44,548 bases of DNA from Sedimenticola sp. (GCA_027030425.1 JALVEW010000031.1:1-44548); one strand, 5' to 3'. Positions 32,331-42,564 are shown, counted from the stretch's first letter. The notes: generated by a model not told the origin, from the letters alone. Translations and numbers: made by a program.

Positions 32331-34136
32331 ATGTCCAAACTCGATCATATCCGAAACTTCTCCATCATCGCCCATATCGATCACGGTAAATCCACCATTG
32401 CGGATCGGTTCATCCAGATCTGCGGCGGCCTGACGGAAAGGGAGATGGAAGCCCAGGTACTCGATTCCATGGACCTGGAAAGGGAGCGGGGCATCACCAT
32501 CAAGGCCCAGAGCGTCACCCTGGATTTCAAGGCCAGGGACGGCGAGACTTACAAGCTGAACTTCATCGACACCCCTGGCCACGTGGATTTCTCCTACGAG
32601 GTCTCCCGCTCCCTTGCTGCCTGTGAAGGCGCGCTGCTGGTGGTGGATGCCGCCCAGGGAGTGGAAGCCCAGAGCGTGGCCAACTGCTATACCGCCATAG
32701 AACAGGGCCTGGAAGTGGTGCCCGTGCTCAACAAGATCGATCTGCCCTCCGCCGAGCCTGAGCGGGTCATCACCGAGATCGAGGAAATCATTGGTATCGA
32801 GGCCGAGGATGCTCTGCGTGTCAGCGCCAAAACGGGGCAGGGCATCGAGGATCTGCTGGAAAGCCTGGTGGAACGCATCCCTCCGCCCTCCGGTGATCCC
32901 GAGGGCCCATTGCAGGCCCTGATTATCGACTCCTGGTTCGATCCCTACGTGGGGGTCATCTCTCTGATTCGGGTCATGAACGGCAGCATCAAGCGCCGGG
33001 ATAAATTCGTGATAATGTCAACCGGCCGCACGTATCAGGCGGAAAAGGTTGGCGTGTTCACCCCCAAGCGCAAGGACATGCCTGAACTGGCCACCGGGGA
33101 AGTCGGCTATATCATCGCCGGCATCAAGGAGATCGACGCCGCCCCCGTGGGCGATACCATCACCCTGGCGGACAACCCGGCTGCCGAGCCCCTGCCGGGT
33201 TTCAAGGAAATGCAGCCCCGGGTATTCGCCGGCCTGTATCCCATCAGCTCGGACGACTATGAGAACTTCCGCGAGGCCCTGCAGAAGCTACGTCTCAATG
33301 ACGCCGCCCTGCATTTCGAGCCGGAAACCTCCCAGGCCCTGGGTTTCGGTTTCCGCTGCGGCTTTCTGGGCATGCTGCACATGGAGATTATCCAGGAGCG
33401 TCTGGAGCGCGAATACGACCTGGATCTCATCACCACGGCGCCAACGGTCATCTACGAAGTGGAAAAAACCGATGGCAGCATCGTCATGGTGGACAACCCG
33501 GCGGACCTGCCCGACCCCGGTCAGATCGCAGAGATTCGCGAGCCCATCATCGAGGCCCATATCCTGGTGCCCCAGGACTACCTGGGCAACGTCATTAGCC
33601 TGTGCATCGAGAAGCGTGGCGTGCAGAAGAACCTGCAATATCTGGGCGGCCAGGTGCAGCTGGTCTATGACCTGCCCATGAACGAAGTGGTCCTGGACTT
33701 CTTCGACCGCCTCAAGTCCGTGAGCCGGGGCTATGCCTCTTTCGAGTATGAGCTGGACCGTTTCCAGGCCGCCAACCTGGTAAAGCTGGATATTCTCATC
33801 AATGGTGAGCGGGTGGATGCCCTGTCCCTCATCGTGCATCGCGACTACGCGGAAAGCCGTGGCAGGGAATTGACGGAGAAGATGAAGGAAATCATTCCCC
33901 GGCAGATGTTCGAGGTGGCCATACAGGCTGCCTTGGGCAGCAAGATCATTGCCCGTTCCACGGTCAAGGCCCTGCGCAAGAATGTGACGGCCAAGTGCTA
34001 CGGGGGTGACATTACCCGCAAGCGCAAGCTGCTGGAGAAACAGAAGGCAGGCAAGAAACGCATGAAGCAAGTGGGGCGGGTGGAGATTCCCCAGGAAGCC
34101 TTCCTCGCGGTGCTGAACGTAGGCAAGGACAAATAA
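32331..34136 (+). CDS. lepA: Elongation factor 4 (LepA)
   Basis: 601 residues. GTPase motifs: AHIDHGKST (14-22), DTPGHVDF, and NKIDLP; then the EF-G-like domains II, III and V, and the LepA-specific C-terminal domain ([38 protein letters not shown]). It binds ribosomes and can promote back-translocation or aid 30S assembly. Short distance to lepB and the shared direction fit the classical lepA-lepB operon. Confidence 0.98.
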   Translation: MSKLDHIRNFSIIAHIDHGKSTIADRFIQICGGLTEREMEAQVLDSMDLERERGITIKAQSVTLDFKARDGETYKLNFIDTPGHVDFSYEVSRSLAACEGALLVVDAAQGVEAQSVANCYTAIEQGLEVVPVLNKIDLPSAEPERVITEIEEIIGIEAEDALRVSAKTGQGIEDLLESLVERIPPPSGDPEGPLQALIIDSWFDPYVGVISLIRVMNGSIKRRDKFVIMSTGRTYQAEKVGVFTPKRKDMPELATGEVGYIIAGIKEIDAAPVGDTITLADNPAAEPLPGFKEMQPRVFAGLYPISSDDYENFREALQKLRLNDAALHFEPETSQALGFGFRCGFLGMLHMEIIQERLEREYDLDLITTAPTVIYEVEKTDGSIVMVDNPADLPDPGQIAEIREPIIEAHILVPQDYLGNVISLCIEKRGVQKNLQYLGGQVQLVYDLPMNEVVLDFFDRLKSVSRGYASFEYELDRFQAANLVKLDILINGERVDALSLIVHRDYAESRGRELTEKMKEIIPRQMFEVAIQAALGSKIIARSTVKALRKNVTAKCYGGDITRKRKLLEKQKAGKKRMKQVGRVEIPQEAFLAVLNVGKDK

Positions 34137-34168
34137 GTTATGAATACAGAGCCGGAGCAATTTCATCC

Positions 34169-35077
34169 ATGAGCCAGGAACAAAGCAAGACATCCATCAC
34201 CGACCTTCTCGTTCTCTCCGTCACGGTTGCTGGCTTCATCTGGCTACTGTACAGCTACGATATAGAATCAGCCCTGGCTTTTGCCACCTTCGCTTCCGGC
34301 ATCATCTGGGGCGGCTACAGGCTGTTGTTCCACAAGGGGGGCAGTGAAAAGGAACCCAGCGACACAGCCGGGAAAGAAGCGAAGACGGAACCCCTGATGG
34401 TGGATTACGCACGCTCCTTTTTCCCCATATTCCTGTTCGTACTCCTGCTGCGCGCCTTTGTGGTGGAACCCTTCAGAATTCCTTCGGGCTCCATGATGCC
34501 CACTTTGCTCGTGGGTGATTTCATCCTGGTCAACAAGTTCGCCTATGGGCTGCGCATGCCAGTGACCAAAACCAAGCTGGTGGAAATCGACGAACCCAAA
34601 CGTGGTGACGTGGTGGTGTTTCGTTATCCGAAGAACCCAAAGCTCGATTACATCAAGCGCCTGATCGGGGTGCCGGGTGACCGGATTGCCTATCGCAACA
34701 AGACGCTTTATGTGAATGGCAAGGCCATGCCTCAGAAACGCATCGGCACCTATGAGGCCGTGGGCTCCGGAAAGCGCATGCAGGGCGCCTGGGAGCTGAA
34801 GGAAAATCTCGATGGCGTGGAACATTCCATTCTTGTCAATCCACGGGTACCCGATTTCAGCCCTGGCTGCCAAGTGCTTGCACGTGGAGAGGTAACAGTG
34901 CCGGAAGGACATTATTTTGTGATGGGTGACAACAGGGACAACAGCAACGACAGCCGCTGCTGGGGCTTCGTTCCGGAACAGAATTTGGTCGGAAAGGCCT
35001 TTATGATATGGTTAAGCTTTGATCCGAACCGTTCGAACATGTTCGACTGGTCACGTATTGGGCAGGGCATTCACTGA
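34169..35077 (+). CDS. lepB: Signal peptidase I
   Basis: 302 residues. Two membrane segments (about 12-29 / 36-53 and 84-97) precede the catalytic domain in the periplasm. The catalytic serine is S108 (IPSGSMMPTL) and the lysine is K163 (YIKRLIGVPGD). GDNRDNSNDSRCWGFVP is the family's box E. It removes signal peptides of exported proteins. The first hydrophobic stretch looks like two segments close together, so the topology at the N-terminus is uncertain. Confidence 0.97.
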   Translation: MSQEQSKTSITDLLVLSVTVAGFIWLLYSYDIESALAFATFASGIIWGGYRLLFHKGGSEKEPSDTAGKEAKTEPLMVDYARSFFPIFLFVLLLRAFVVEPFRIPSGSMMPTLLVGDFILVNKFAYGLRMPVTKTKLVEIDEPKRGDVVVFRYPKNPKLDYIKRLIGVPGDRIAYRNKTLYVNGKAMPQKRIGTYEAVGSGKRMQGAWELKENLDGVEHSILVNPRVPDFSPGCQVLARGEVTVPEGHYFVMGDNRDNSNDSRCWGFVPEQNLVGKAFMIWLSFDPNRSNMFDWSRIGQGIH

Positions 35078-35103
35078 TAGACCGCTCAGGGGAGAAGACA
35101 AGC

Positions 35104-35475
35104 ATGCAGTATCTGGAAAAACGTCAGCAAGGTGTGAGCATCACGGGCTGGATGTTGCTCATCGCCATCGTACTCTTTTTCGTGCTGCTGGGTGTCAGGA
35201 TGGTGCCCAGTTACATGGAGTTCCATTCCATGAGCAAAATACTGGAGAGCATCAAGGACGATCCCCAATATCGCCAGGCTGCCCCCAAGGAATTGCGCAA
35301 GATTTTCAACCGGCGCATCGACATCAACAGCATCTACGATTTCGACCAGAAGTACCTCAAGATCGACCGCAGCAAGGGTAAGACCAGTATGATCCTGGAC
35401 TACGAAATCACCAAGCCTGTCGCCGGCAATGTCTCGGTCGTCATGAAGTTTCACAAGGAGGTAGACTGGAAGTAG
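35104..35475 (+). CDS. DUF4845 membrane protein between lepB and rnc
   Basis: 123 residues with a pilin-like start: QQGVSITGWMLLIAIVLFFVLLGVRMVPSYMEF, one membrane helix (about 17-35), then a small extracytoplasmic domain (36-123) with SILESIKDDPQYR-like helix and YEITKPVAGNVSVVMKFHKEV strands. DUF4845 proteins occupy exactly this place in many gamma- and betaproteobacteria; the function is unknown. The N-terminus is reminiscent of type IV pilin-like proteins but lacks a clear G-F-T-L-x-E cleavage motif. GGGGAG precedes the ATG. Confidence 0.88.
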   Translation: MQYLEKRQQGVSITGWMLLIAIVLFFVLLGVRMVPSYMEFHSMSKILESIKDDPQYRQAAPKELRKIFNRRIDINSIYDFDQKYLKIDRSKGKTSMILDYEITKPVAGNVSVVMKFHKEVDWK

Positions 35476-35490
35476 TTCCAGGAAAACGGC

Positions 35491-36171
35491 GTGGCTGATC
35501 TGAAACGCCTGCAGCGGCGACTGGAATATGATTTTCGGGACGAATCCCTGCTTGTCCAGGCACTGACACATCGCAGTGCCGGCTCCAAAAACAATGAACG
35601 CATGGAGTTTCTTGGTGATGCCATCCTCGGATTCGAGATTGCCGAGAATCTTTTTCAGCGTCATCCCAATGCCAGTGAAGGAGAACTCAGCCGCGCTCGC
35701 GCCCAGCTGGTGAAACGGGAAACCTTGGCTTCAGTGGCGAGAAGCCTGGATCTCGGGGACTATCTCATCCTGGGCACGGGCGAACTGCGCAGTGGTGGAC
35801 AGACCCGTGACTCCATTCTGTCTGACGCCGTGGAAGCACTTATCGCCGCCGTGTACATGGATTCCGGAATCGAACCCGCGAGAGCCCTGGTCAGGCGCGT
35901 ACTCAAGAAGCAGATTGCCAACTGTTCTCCCCAGGAACAACCCAAGGATGCCAAGACGCGGCTGCAGGAACTACTGCAGGCCCGGGGCAAGGCCCTACCG
36001 GCCTACAAAGTCCTGTCGGTGGAAGGCAGCGCCCATGAACAGCGTTTCATTGTGCAATGCGCCGTGGACAGCCTGGATATCACTGAAATGGGAGAAGGAA
36101 CCAGCCGCCGCAAGGCCGAACAGGAAGCAGCCAGGAAAGTATTGATGAATATCGGGAACTCTCTTTCATGA
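35491..36171 (+). CDS. rnc: Ribonuclease III
   Basis: 226 residues from GTG. The signature NNERMEFLGDAILGF has catalytic acidic residues E36, E39 and D43; the others are D112 and E115 (SDAVEALIAAVYMD). A double-stranded RNA-binding domain follows (about 155-223, DAKTRLQELLQARGKALPAY and SRRKAEQEAARKVL). It processes rRNA precursors and structured mRNAs. Overlaps era by four bases (ATGA at 36168). Confidence 0.98.
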   Translation: MADLKRLQRRLEYDFRDESLLVQALTHRSAGSKNNERMEFLGDAILGFEIAENLFQRHPNASEGELSRARAQLVKRETLASVARSLDLGDYLILGTGELRSGGQTRDSILSDAVEALIAAVYMDSGIEPARALVRRVLKKQIANCSPQEQPKDAKTRLQELLQARGKALPAYKVLSVEGSAHEQRFIVQCAVDSLDITEMGEGTSRRKAEQEAARKVLMNIGNSLS

Positions 36172-37055
36172 CACACCGGGCAGGGCATGTCGCCCTGGTA
36201 GGGCGTCCCAACGTAGGCAAATCCACGCTGCTGAACCGTTTGCTGGGGCAGAAGCTGGCCATCACCTCGCACAAGCCCCAGACCACCCGTCACAGCATAC
36301 TCGGCATCAGTACCCTGGAAGATGGCCAGATCGTCTATATCGATACGCCGGGCATACACCAGCGCGGTGACAAGGCCATGAATCGCTATCTCAACCGAAC
36401 CGCCACCAGCGTACTCGCTGGCGTGGACCTGGTGGTCATGCTGGTCGATGCCGGTCACTGGACGGACGAGGACGAAATGGTGCTGCAGCGGGTTCGTGAC
36501 AGCAAGCTTCCCGCCATGCTGGTCATAAACAAAATTGACACACTAAAGCAGCGTGAAGAGCTGCTTCCTCTCCTGGCCACCCTGACGGAAAAGACAAGTA
36601 TCGAAACCGTGGTGCCCGTATCAGCCCGCACTGGCGACAACTGCGATCACCTGGAGGAGACCATTCTGCAGGCGCTGCCGGAGGGCGAGAATTTCTACCC
36701 GGAAGACCAGATTACCGACCGTCCCGAGCGTTTCTTTGCCGCAGAGTTGATCCGTGAACAGATCACCCGTCGCTACCACAAGGAACTGCCGTATTCCACG
36801 ACGGTGGAAATCGAGGAATTCGACGCCCAGCCCCATATTTACCGTATCGGCGCCATCATCTGGGTCGAACGCCAGAACCAGAAAGCCATCCTGGTGGGCA
36901 AGGGCGGACAGGCTTTGAAAGAAACCGCCACCGAGGCGCGCAAGCAACTGGAGGACTTCTTCCAGACAAAGGTTTACCTACGCCTGTGGGTGAAGGTGAA
37001 AAAGAGCTGGTCTGCCGACCAGGCCAGCCTGACGCGCCTGGGATATTCTGACTGA
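36168..37055 (+). CDS. era: GTPase Era
   Basis: 295 residues. GTPase motifs GRPNVGKST (9-17), the switch with KPQTTRH, DTPG, and NKID; then the KH RNA-binding domain with FVERQNQKAILVGKGGQALKETATEARKQLE-like GKGG loop. Era binds the 3' end of 16S rRNA during 30S maturation. Coupled to rnc, as widely conserved. Confidence 0.98.
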   Translation: MTHRAGHVALVGRPNVGKSTLLNRLLGQKLAITSHKPQTTRHSILGISTLEDGQIVYIDTPGIHQRGDKAMNRYLNRTATSVLAGVDLVVMLVDAGHWTDEDEMVLQRVRDSKLPAMLVINKIDTLKQREELLPLLATLTEKTSIETVVPVSARTGDNCDHLEETILQALPEGENFYPEDQITDRPERFFAAELIREQITRRYHKELPYSTTVEIEEFDAQPHIYRIGAIIWVERQNQKAILVGKGGQALKETATEARKQLEDFFQTKVYLRLWVKVKKSWSADQASLTRLGYSD

Positions 37056-37062
37056 GACTGCC

Positions 37063-37755
37063 TTGGGGCCCACAGAGCTCAGTCCGGCCTTTGTTCTCCA
37101 TGCGCGCAAGTATGGGGAATCCCATCTGCTGCTCGACCTGCTGACCCTGTCCGCAGGCAGGCTGCCGGTAATGGCGCGAGGCGCCGGTTCTCCCAAAAGC
37201 ACGCGACGGGCCATGTTGCAGCCTTTCATTCCCCTGCTGGTGGCCTGGTCCGGCAAAGGCCGCATTGCCAACCTGAGGCAGGCGGAGCCGCAAGGCCAAT
37301 ACCGGCTTCCACAAGGTCCGGCCCTGTTCAGCGGATTCTATGTCAATGAACTCATCCTTCGGCTGGTTGATGTGCAGGAGCCATTGCCAGAATTGTTTGC
37401 CGACTACGAAACCTGCATGAAACGCCTGGCTTCCAGCACGGACATGGAAGCCGCCCTGCGCCAGTTTGAACTTGCTCTGCTGCGGGCGCTGGGTTATGGG
37501 CTGGACCTGGCGCATGAAGCGCACAGCGGCGTGGACATACGCCCCGAGACCTTCTATGTCTATGAAACCGAGCAGGGTATCCGCCGGGCGGGGGAACATG
37601 ACAGGAACCTGATTCAGGGTGACACCCTGCTGGCCCTGGCCGCCGATCTGCCCCTGGATGACAGACAGCGCAAGGAAGCCCGGCACCTCATGCGCCGTGT
37701 TATCGGGTATTATCTCGGGGACCGCCCCCTGCGCAGCAGGGAACTGTTTCGTTGA
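37063..37755 (+). CDS. recO: DNA repair protein RecO
   Basis: 230 residues from a TTG at 37063. N-terminal OB fold (PAFVLHARKYGESHLLLDLLTLSAGRLPVMARGA) and the helical C-terminal part with YVNELILRLV and FELALLRALGYGLDL. No zinc-binding cysteines, as in enteric RecO. RecO loads RecA onto SSB-covered gaps with RecR. No ATG or GTG near the start gives the conserved N-terminus, so TTG is accepted with some reserve. A repeat element lies directly after the stop codon. Confidence 0.93.
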   Translation: MGPTELSPAFVLHARKYGESHLLLDLLTLSAGRLPVMARGAGSPKSTRRAMLQPFIPLLVAWSGKGRIANLRQAEPQGQYRLPQGPALFSGFYVNELILRLVDVQEPLPELFADYETCMKRLASSTDMEAALRQFELALLRALGYGLDLAHEAHSGVDIRPETFYVYETEQGIRRAGEHDRNLIQGDTLLALAADLPLDDRQRKEARHLMRRVIGYYLGDRPLRSRELFR

Positions 37756-37762
37756 CTAAACT

Positions 37763-38000
37763 GAACATTTCACCCGGTCGCTGAAATAATATTTTGGCTT
37801 ATTGTATTTCATGGAGAATTTTGGAATATTAGCAAAGTACAAATTGTTACCGGGCATCGTTGAACGCGCCCTCGCACCGGTCTCGCCGTCCATCTGCGGT
37901 ATTTACTCAGTCATCAATAGCTTGGGCTATTGATTCATTCGTAAATCCGCACCTGAACGCCGATTCCGGCACGATCATCGCGTTCCCGGGTGAAATGTTC
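37763..38000. mobile_element. MITE-like element with 15-bp terminal inverted repeats between recO and pdxJ
   Basis: GAACATTTCACCCGG at 37763-37777 is repeated as its exact complement at 37986-38000. Inside, a second long imperfect hairpin spans 37895-37951, with a perfect core TCAATAGC-TTGG-GCTATTGA and matching outer arms (TGCGG, ATTTAC). No transposase is encoded. The element ends 19 bases before the pdxJ start, just in front of its AAGGAGA site. The left part is AT-rich (TAATATTTTGGCTTATTG) and could supply a promoter. No target-site duplication is clear by eye. Confidence 0.6.
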
Positions 38001-38019
38001 GGGTTAAGGAGATTTACTG

Positions 38020-38751
38020 ATGTCCCAGGCAATGTTGCTTGGCGTGAATATCGACCATGTTGCCACCCTGCGCCAGGCCAGGGGAACCCGCTATCCCGAT
38101 CCCATACAGGCAGCGCTGGTGTCCGAGCAGGCAGGGGCGGATGCCATAACCCTGCACCTGCGTGAAGACCGGCGCCATATCCAGGACCGGGACGTCTTCA
38201 TGCTCAAGGACATTCTGCAGACGCGCATGAACCTGGAAATGGCGGCAACGTCGGAAATGCTGGAGATCGCTACCCGTGTACGTCCCCAGGACTGCTGCCT
38301 GGTACCGGAAAGACGCGAAGAACTTACCACGGAGGGCGGGCTGGACGTTGCCGGCAACCTGCCTTATCTCAAGGACTACTGCGCCGCCCTTGCGGATGCC
38401 GGTGTGCGCGTATCCCTGTTTATCGATGCCGATCCACGCCAGTTGAATGCCGCTGCCGAAACCGGTGCCCCGGTAATCGAGATACACACGGGGCATTACG
38501 CCGATGCACAAAACAGCGCCGAAGCCGGTCGTGAACTGTCACGCATCATCGACGCCACGGCCCAGGGGCTCTCCCTTGGGCTGCAGGTAAACGCCGGGCA
38601 CGGGCTGGACTATCACAATGTCACCGCCATTGCGGCAATCCCGGGGCTGAGTGAACTCAATATCGGCCATGCCATCATCTCACGGGCGGTCTTCACCGGG
38701 CTGGATGAGGCAGTAAGAGAAATGAAGCGACTGATCCGGGAAGCCACCTGA
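38020..38751 (+). CDS. pdxJ: Pyridoxine 5'-phosphate synthase
   Basis: 243 residues. Starts [18 protein letters not shown] ([11 protein letters not shown] is invariant), followed by [16 protein letters not shown], the catalytic glutamate segment NLEMAAT and the H-A-G-H-G-L-type [10 protein letters not shown]. It condenses 1-deoxyxylulose 5-phosphate with 3-amino-2-oxopropyl phosphate to pyridoxine 5'-phosphate. AAGGAGA precedes the ATG. Usually pdxJ is part of the recO operon; here the MITE-like element separates them, and acpS does not follow. Confidence 0.98.
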   Translation: MSQAMLLGVNIDHVATLRQARGTRYPDPIQAALVSEQAGADAITLHLREDRRHIQDRDVFMLKDILQTRMNLEMAATSEMLEIATRVRPQDCCLVPERREELTTEGGLDVAGNLPYLKDYCAALADAGVRVSLFIDADPRQLNAAAETGAPVIEIHTGHYADAQNSAEAGRELSRIIDATAQGLSLGLQVNAGHGLDYHNVTAIAAIPGLSELNIGHAIISRAVFTGLDEAVREMKRLIREAT

Positions 38752-38769
38752 CACCGCAACAGCCACACG

Positions 38770-41517
38770 TCAGGCTTCCAGCAGGGCCTCCACGCACAGG
38801 GTGGCTTCAGCCAGTTCCATGAAGGTGGCAGGGGAGTTCTCATTTTCCACGGCTATCTGTAACCGTCCAAGAGCAGCCGAAAGCGCGGGAACCGCGCAAA
38901 GGGCTGTCATGCCCTGCAGCTTGTGAACCGTCTGCCACAGTTCCTGCCAGTTCTGCTGCTTGGCAAGTTCCTTGATCTCCTCCATGGACTCTGGAAGCAC
39001 TTCGAGAAGCTGTTTCAGCAGATTGTTGGCCATGGTTCTTGAGCCCCCGGTGATGCGCAGCGCCTTCTCCGCGTCGTAGGCGGGCAGGGAACGTGGATGT
39101 TGCGCCAGGATATTGCCGGTTCTGCCAGTGATTTGCCGGGCATTGGCTTTCCGCTGTTCGGGAAGATCGGTGATGAGCTGCAACAGGCCCTGTATATCAA
39201 TGGGTTTGGTGACGCCAGCATCGAATGCGCTGTGGCTGATCTCCGCCCGGTTCTTGTTCATGACATCGGCGGTCATTGCAATCACGGGAATGGACTGGCC
39301 GCCGGGAAGCTTCCGTATGTTATCGACCGCTTCAAAACCGTTCATTTTCGGCATGTGAATGTCGATGAGCGCCAAGTCCACCTGGTTCGGGTTATTGGCA
39401 ATGAAATCCACGGCCTCCTGACCGTTCTCCACGCAGACGACCTGGGCGCCCTCTTTTTCCAACAGGGTGCGTACGAGCTTCCTGTTGACGTTGTTGTCGT
39501 CGGCCACGAGCACGACTTTGTTTTCCAGCAGGGAGGGGGCTGATTCGTCCTGCGCCTCGGCGACAGGTCCGGTAAACAGCTCATCGGCGGCATAGAGAAT
39601 CTCGCTCATGGCCTGGGCGAGCACCGCAGGCTTGATGGGCTTGCTCAGACAACGGCTTGCCCCCAGGTCGACGACGGCATTGAGATCCTCCTGCCGGGAG
39701 CTTCCCAGCAGCACCAGCACCGGTGCAGTGGAAAACCGGGCGATGGTTGACAACAGATTCCTCTGTCCGGGGTCCTCATGACTGACCGCTGTCATGGCGA
39801 CGATGAGCAGTTCCGGCTGATCGTTTTTCTGCAGGGCGCTCACCACGGAGGTGTAGTCGGAAAACTCGCGGCAGACGACACCCAGATCCGAGAGCACGTT
39901 GCGCAACGCTACCAGGCTGGTCTGCACGGGTTCCACCAGCCAGATATTGCTTCCGGAAAACAGGCTGCTGGTCTCCATGGAGGAGACGGCTTCATCATCC
40001 TTTTCCAGCTGAATGCTGAACTCGAAACGGCTTCCTTTCCCAGGCGTGCTCTGCATTGAAATGGCGCCGTTCATTTCCGCCACCAGTCGCTTGCATATGC
40101 TCAACCCCAGACCCGTGCCGGTAGCGGTCCTGTCACTGAAGATCCTGCCCTGGGAAAAGGCCGAGAAGATTTCCGATTGTTCATCCTCCGGGATGCCTAT
40201 CCCCGTATCGGTAACCGAGATGCTGAGAGTAACCTGTTCGTTGTCTTCCTCTTCCACCATGGCCCTCAACACCACCTCACCTTCTTCCGTGAACTTGATG
40301 GCATTGTTCACCAGGTTGGTGATGATCTGCGCCACCCGGGTCGAATCGCCCAATAACCGGTCTGGTACATCGTTGTACACCAGGGAGACCAGCTCCAGTT
40401 TCTTCTCATGGGCCATGGGCGCCAGCAGGGCGATAGCCGTATGAATGCATTGACGCAGGGAGAAGGACGCCTTTTCCAGAACCAGTTTTCCCGCCTCCAG
40501 CTTGGACAGGTCGAGAATGTCGTTGATGATGGTGAGCAGATTGTGGGAAGAGCTTTCGATGGTATCCAGGTACTCCGACTGGGTTTGGTTCAGAGGCGTA
40601 CTGCGCAGCAGATCGGTAAAGCCGAGAATGCCGTTCATGGGCGTACGGATCTCATGGCTCATATTGGCCAGGAACTCGGATTTTACCCGGCTGGCCTCCA
40701 GCGCCTTCTTGCGGGCGAGATCCAGTTCCACGTTCTTCATCTCCAGAATTTCCATGCTCTCCTGCAGCTCGCTGGTAGCCTGATCCACCTGGGCATGCAG
40801 ATGCTCGCTGGCAATGGCAATCTCGTTGGCCATCTCATTGAACGCGGACTGCAGTTCTCCAATTTCTCCACTGTCATTAACCTGCACCCTCACATCCATC
40901 TGGCCACCGCGCAGGCTGCGTGCGGCTTCGGTCAGCTGTTCCAGGGGCCTGGCCAGACGGCGGCTGAGAAACAGGGCCAGCAAGGCGGTCATCAGCAGGC
41001 CCAGCAGGGTCAGCAGCAGGGTGGTGGTGACGATGCGTTTCTTTTCCTGGTACATGGGTTCTGGATCCAGCCAGAGCTTGATCTTCCCCAGCCTGAGCTT
41101 GCCGTCTTTCGGCTGGGGCACCGGCTGGTCTGGATAATAGCGGTAGATGGCCTGGATATCGTTGGCGGTTGATATATCCGCTTCAAACACATTGTCAGAG
41201 GAGGAAAGAGACGGCTGGCTTTCATTTTCGGACTGCAGGAGTACAAGTCCATGAGAGTCCAGTATCTTCAGCCCCAGGATATCGGGGTTGGAATTACGGG
41301 TTTCCTCCGCCAGCAGCATCAGCGAATCGTGCTTGTTGGAGAGGATGCCGTTAAGAGAAGCCGTTGCCAGCTGGCTGGCCAGAGCCTGGCCACGGGAATG
41401 AAACTGGGTCTCCAGATCCTGAAGCCGGGTGTACAACAGGTAGATGGCAACCACGGCCACCAGAACCATGGCGGGCAGCAGGGAAATGAACAGAATCTGT
41501 TGACGTATGTTGCGCAT
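38770..41517 (-). CDS. barA: Hybrid sensor histidine kinase BarA/GacS
   Basis: 915 residues. Membrane helix 1 (about 8-30), periplasmic sensor domain (31-160, BarA-type), helix 2 (163-185), HAMP (186-238), coiled coil, HisKA with H288 (FLANMSHEIRTPMNG), ATPase with NLVNNAIKF, DTGIGI and GTGLGL, a first receiver-like domain (525-645) that lacks the aspartate and is degenerate, a second receiver (667-785) with D719 (LALIDIHMPKMNG), and a C-terminal Hpt domain with H865 (TVHKLQG). This is the complete BarA/GacS tripartite relay, which signals to UvrY/GacA and controls the CsrA/RsmA small RNAs. The response regulator is not in the window. Divergent from cysM, as in pseudomonads. Confidence 0.95.
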   Translation of the reverse strand: MRNIRQQILFISLLPAMVLVAVVAIYLLYTRLQDLETQFHSRGQALASQLATASLNGILSNKHDSLMLLAEETRNSNPDILGLKILDSHGLVLLQSENESQPSLSSSDNVFEADISTANDIQAIYRYYPDQPVPQPKDGKLRLGKIKLWLDPEPMYQEKKRIVTTTLLLTLLGLLMTALLALFLSRRLARPLEQLTEAARSLRGGQMDVRVQVNDSGEIGELQSAFNEMANEIAIASEHLHAQVDQATSELQESMEILEMKNVELDLARKKALEASRVKSEFLANMSHEIRTPMNGILGFTDLLRSTPLNQTQSEYLDTIESSSHNLLTIINDILDLSKLEAGKLVLEKASFSLRQCIHTAIALLAPMAHEKKLELVSLVYNDVPDRLLGDSTRVAQIITNLVNNAIKFTEEGEVVLRAMVEEEDNEQVTLSISVTDTGIGIPEDEQSEIFSAFSQGRIFSDRTATGTGLGLSICKRLVAEMNGAISMQSTPGKGSRFEFSIQLEKDDEAVSSMETSSLFSGSNIWLVEPVQTSLVALRNVLSDLGVVCREFSDYTSVVSALQKNDQPELLIVAMTAVSHEDPGQRNLLSTIARFSTAPVLVLLGSSRQEDLNAVVDLGASRCLSKPIKPAVLAQAMSEILYAADELFTGPVAEAQDESAPSLLENKVVLVADDNNVNRKLVRTLLEKEGAQVVCVENGQEAVDFIANNPNQVDLALIDIHMPKMNGFEAVDNIRKLPGGQSIPVIAMTADVMNKNRAEISHSAFDAGVTKPIDIQGLLQLITDLPEQRKANARQITGRTGNILAQHPRSLPAYDAEKALRITGGSRTMANNLLKQLLEVLPESMEEIKELAKQQNWQELWQTVHKLQGMTALCAVPALSAALGRLQIAVENENSPATFMELAEATLCVEALLEA

Positions 41518-41658
41518 CGACCAATCCCTGTGGCTCCTGTTGCGAGAGGGATACTGCCTTGCCTGTAAACTATATCAACTCATGGGGTATTTCGACAGAA
41601 AGATATTTGCCCAGGCCGCATGCAGGGTAAAATAACGGTTTTGTTTCATGGGCCGGGA

Positions 41659-42564
41659 ATGACAATGAATTACCCCACCATTTCCTCCACCGTGGGCAAT
41701 ACGCCCCTGGTGCGCCTTCAACGTCTGCCGAAAAACAACGGCAACACCCTGCTGGTCAAGCTGGAGGGCAACAATCCCGCGGGCTCGGTAAAAGACAGGC
41801 CGGCCCTGTGCATGATCGAGCAGGCGGAACAGCGGGGAGAGATTCGTCCCGGCGACACCCTCATCGAAGCCACCAGCGGCAACACGGGCATCGCCCTGGC
41901 CATGGCGGCAGCTATCAAGGGCTACCGGCTCAAGCTCATCATGCCGGACAACATGAGCATGGAGCGCAAGGCGGCCATGGCGGCTTATGGCGCCGAGTTG
42001 GTGCTGGTCAGCGAGGAAGAGGGCATGGAAGGTGCTCGGGATCTGGGGCTGGCCATGGCCGGGCGGGGCGAGGGCCGGCTGCTCAACCAGTTCGACAACC
42101 CGGACAACCCCCTGGCCCACTACCGGGGCACGGGGCCGGAGATCTGGCGGGACACGGGTGGAGAAATCACTCACTTCATCAGCGCCATGGGCACCACGGG
42201 CACCATCATGGGCGTGGCCCGCTACCTCAAGAAACAGAGCGAGGCCGTGCAAATCATCGGCGTGCAGCCCGAGGAGGGCGCCCAGATTCCCGGCATCCGC
42301 CGCTGGCCCAGGGAATACCTGCCGGGCATCTTCGACGCATCCCTGGTTGACCGGGAGATGGATGTCTCCCAGCAGGAGGCCGAGGAAACCACCCGCCGCC
42401 TGGCCGCCGAGGAGGGCATCTTCTGCGGCATTTCCTCCGGCGGTGCCGTGGCCGCCATGCTGCGCCTGTCCCGGGAAGTGGAAAATGCCGTGCTGGTTGC
42501 CATCATCTGCGACCGGGGCGACCGTTACCTGTCCACCGGCATCTTCGATCCGGAGCCGCGCTGA
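41659..42564 (+). CDS. cysM: Cysteine synthase B
   Basis: 301 residues if started at the ATG at 41659 (a second ATG at 41665 is equally possible; an earlier ATG at 41620 adds residues foreign to the family). PLP lysine K45 in NNPAGSVKDRPAL, the phosphate-binding TSGNTG loop, and the B-type signature GTTGTIMG, IGVQPEEGAQIPGIRRWP, plus ICDRGDRYLSTG at the end. It makes cysteine from O-acetylserine and sulfide, and can use thiosulfate. Near-identity of landmarks to E. coli CysM. Its stop overlaps the rlmD start by one base (TGATG). Confidence 0.97.
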   Translation: MTMNYPTISSTVGNTPLVRLQRLPKNNGNTLLVKLEGNNPAGSVKDRPALCMIEQAEQRGEIRPGDTLIEATSGNTGIALAMAAAIKGYRLKLIMPDNMSMERKAAMAAYGAELVLVSEEEGMEGARDLGLAMAGRGEGRLLNQFDNPDNPLAHYRGTGPEIWRDTGGEITHFISAMGTTGTIMGVARYLKKQSEAVQIIGVQPEEGAQIPGIRRWPREYLPGIFDASLVDREMDVSQQEAEETTRRLAAEEGIFCGISSGGAVAAMLRLSREVENAVLVAIICDRGDRYLSTGIFDPEPR

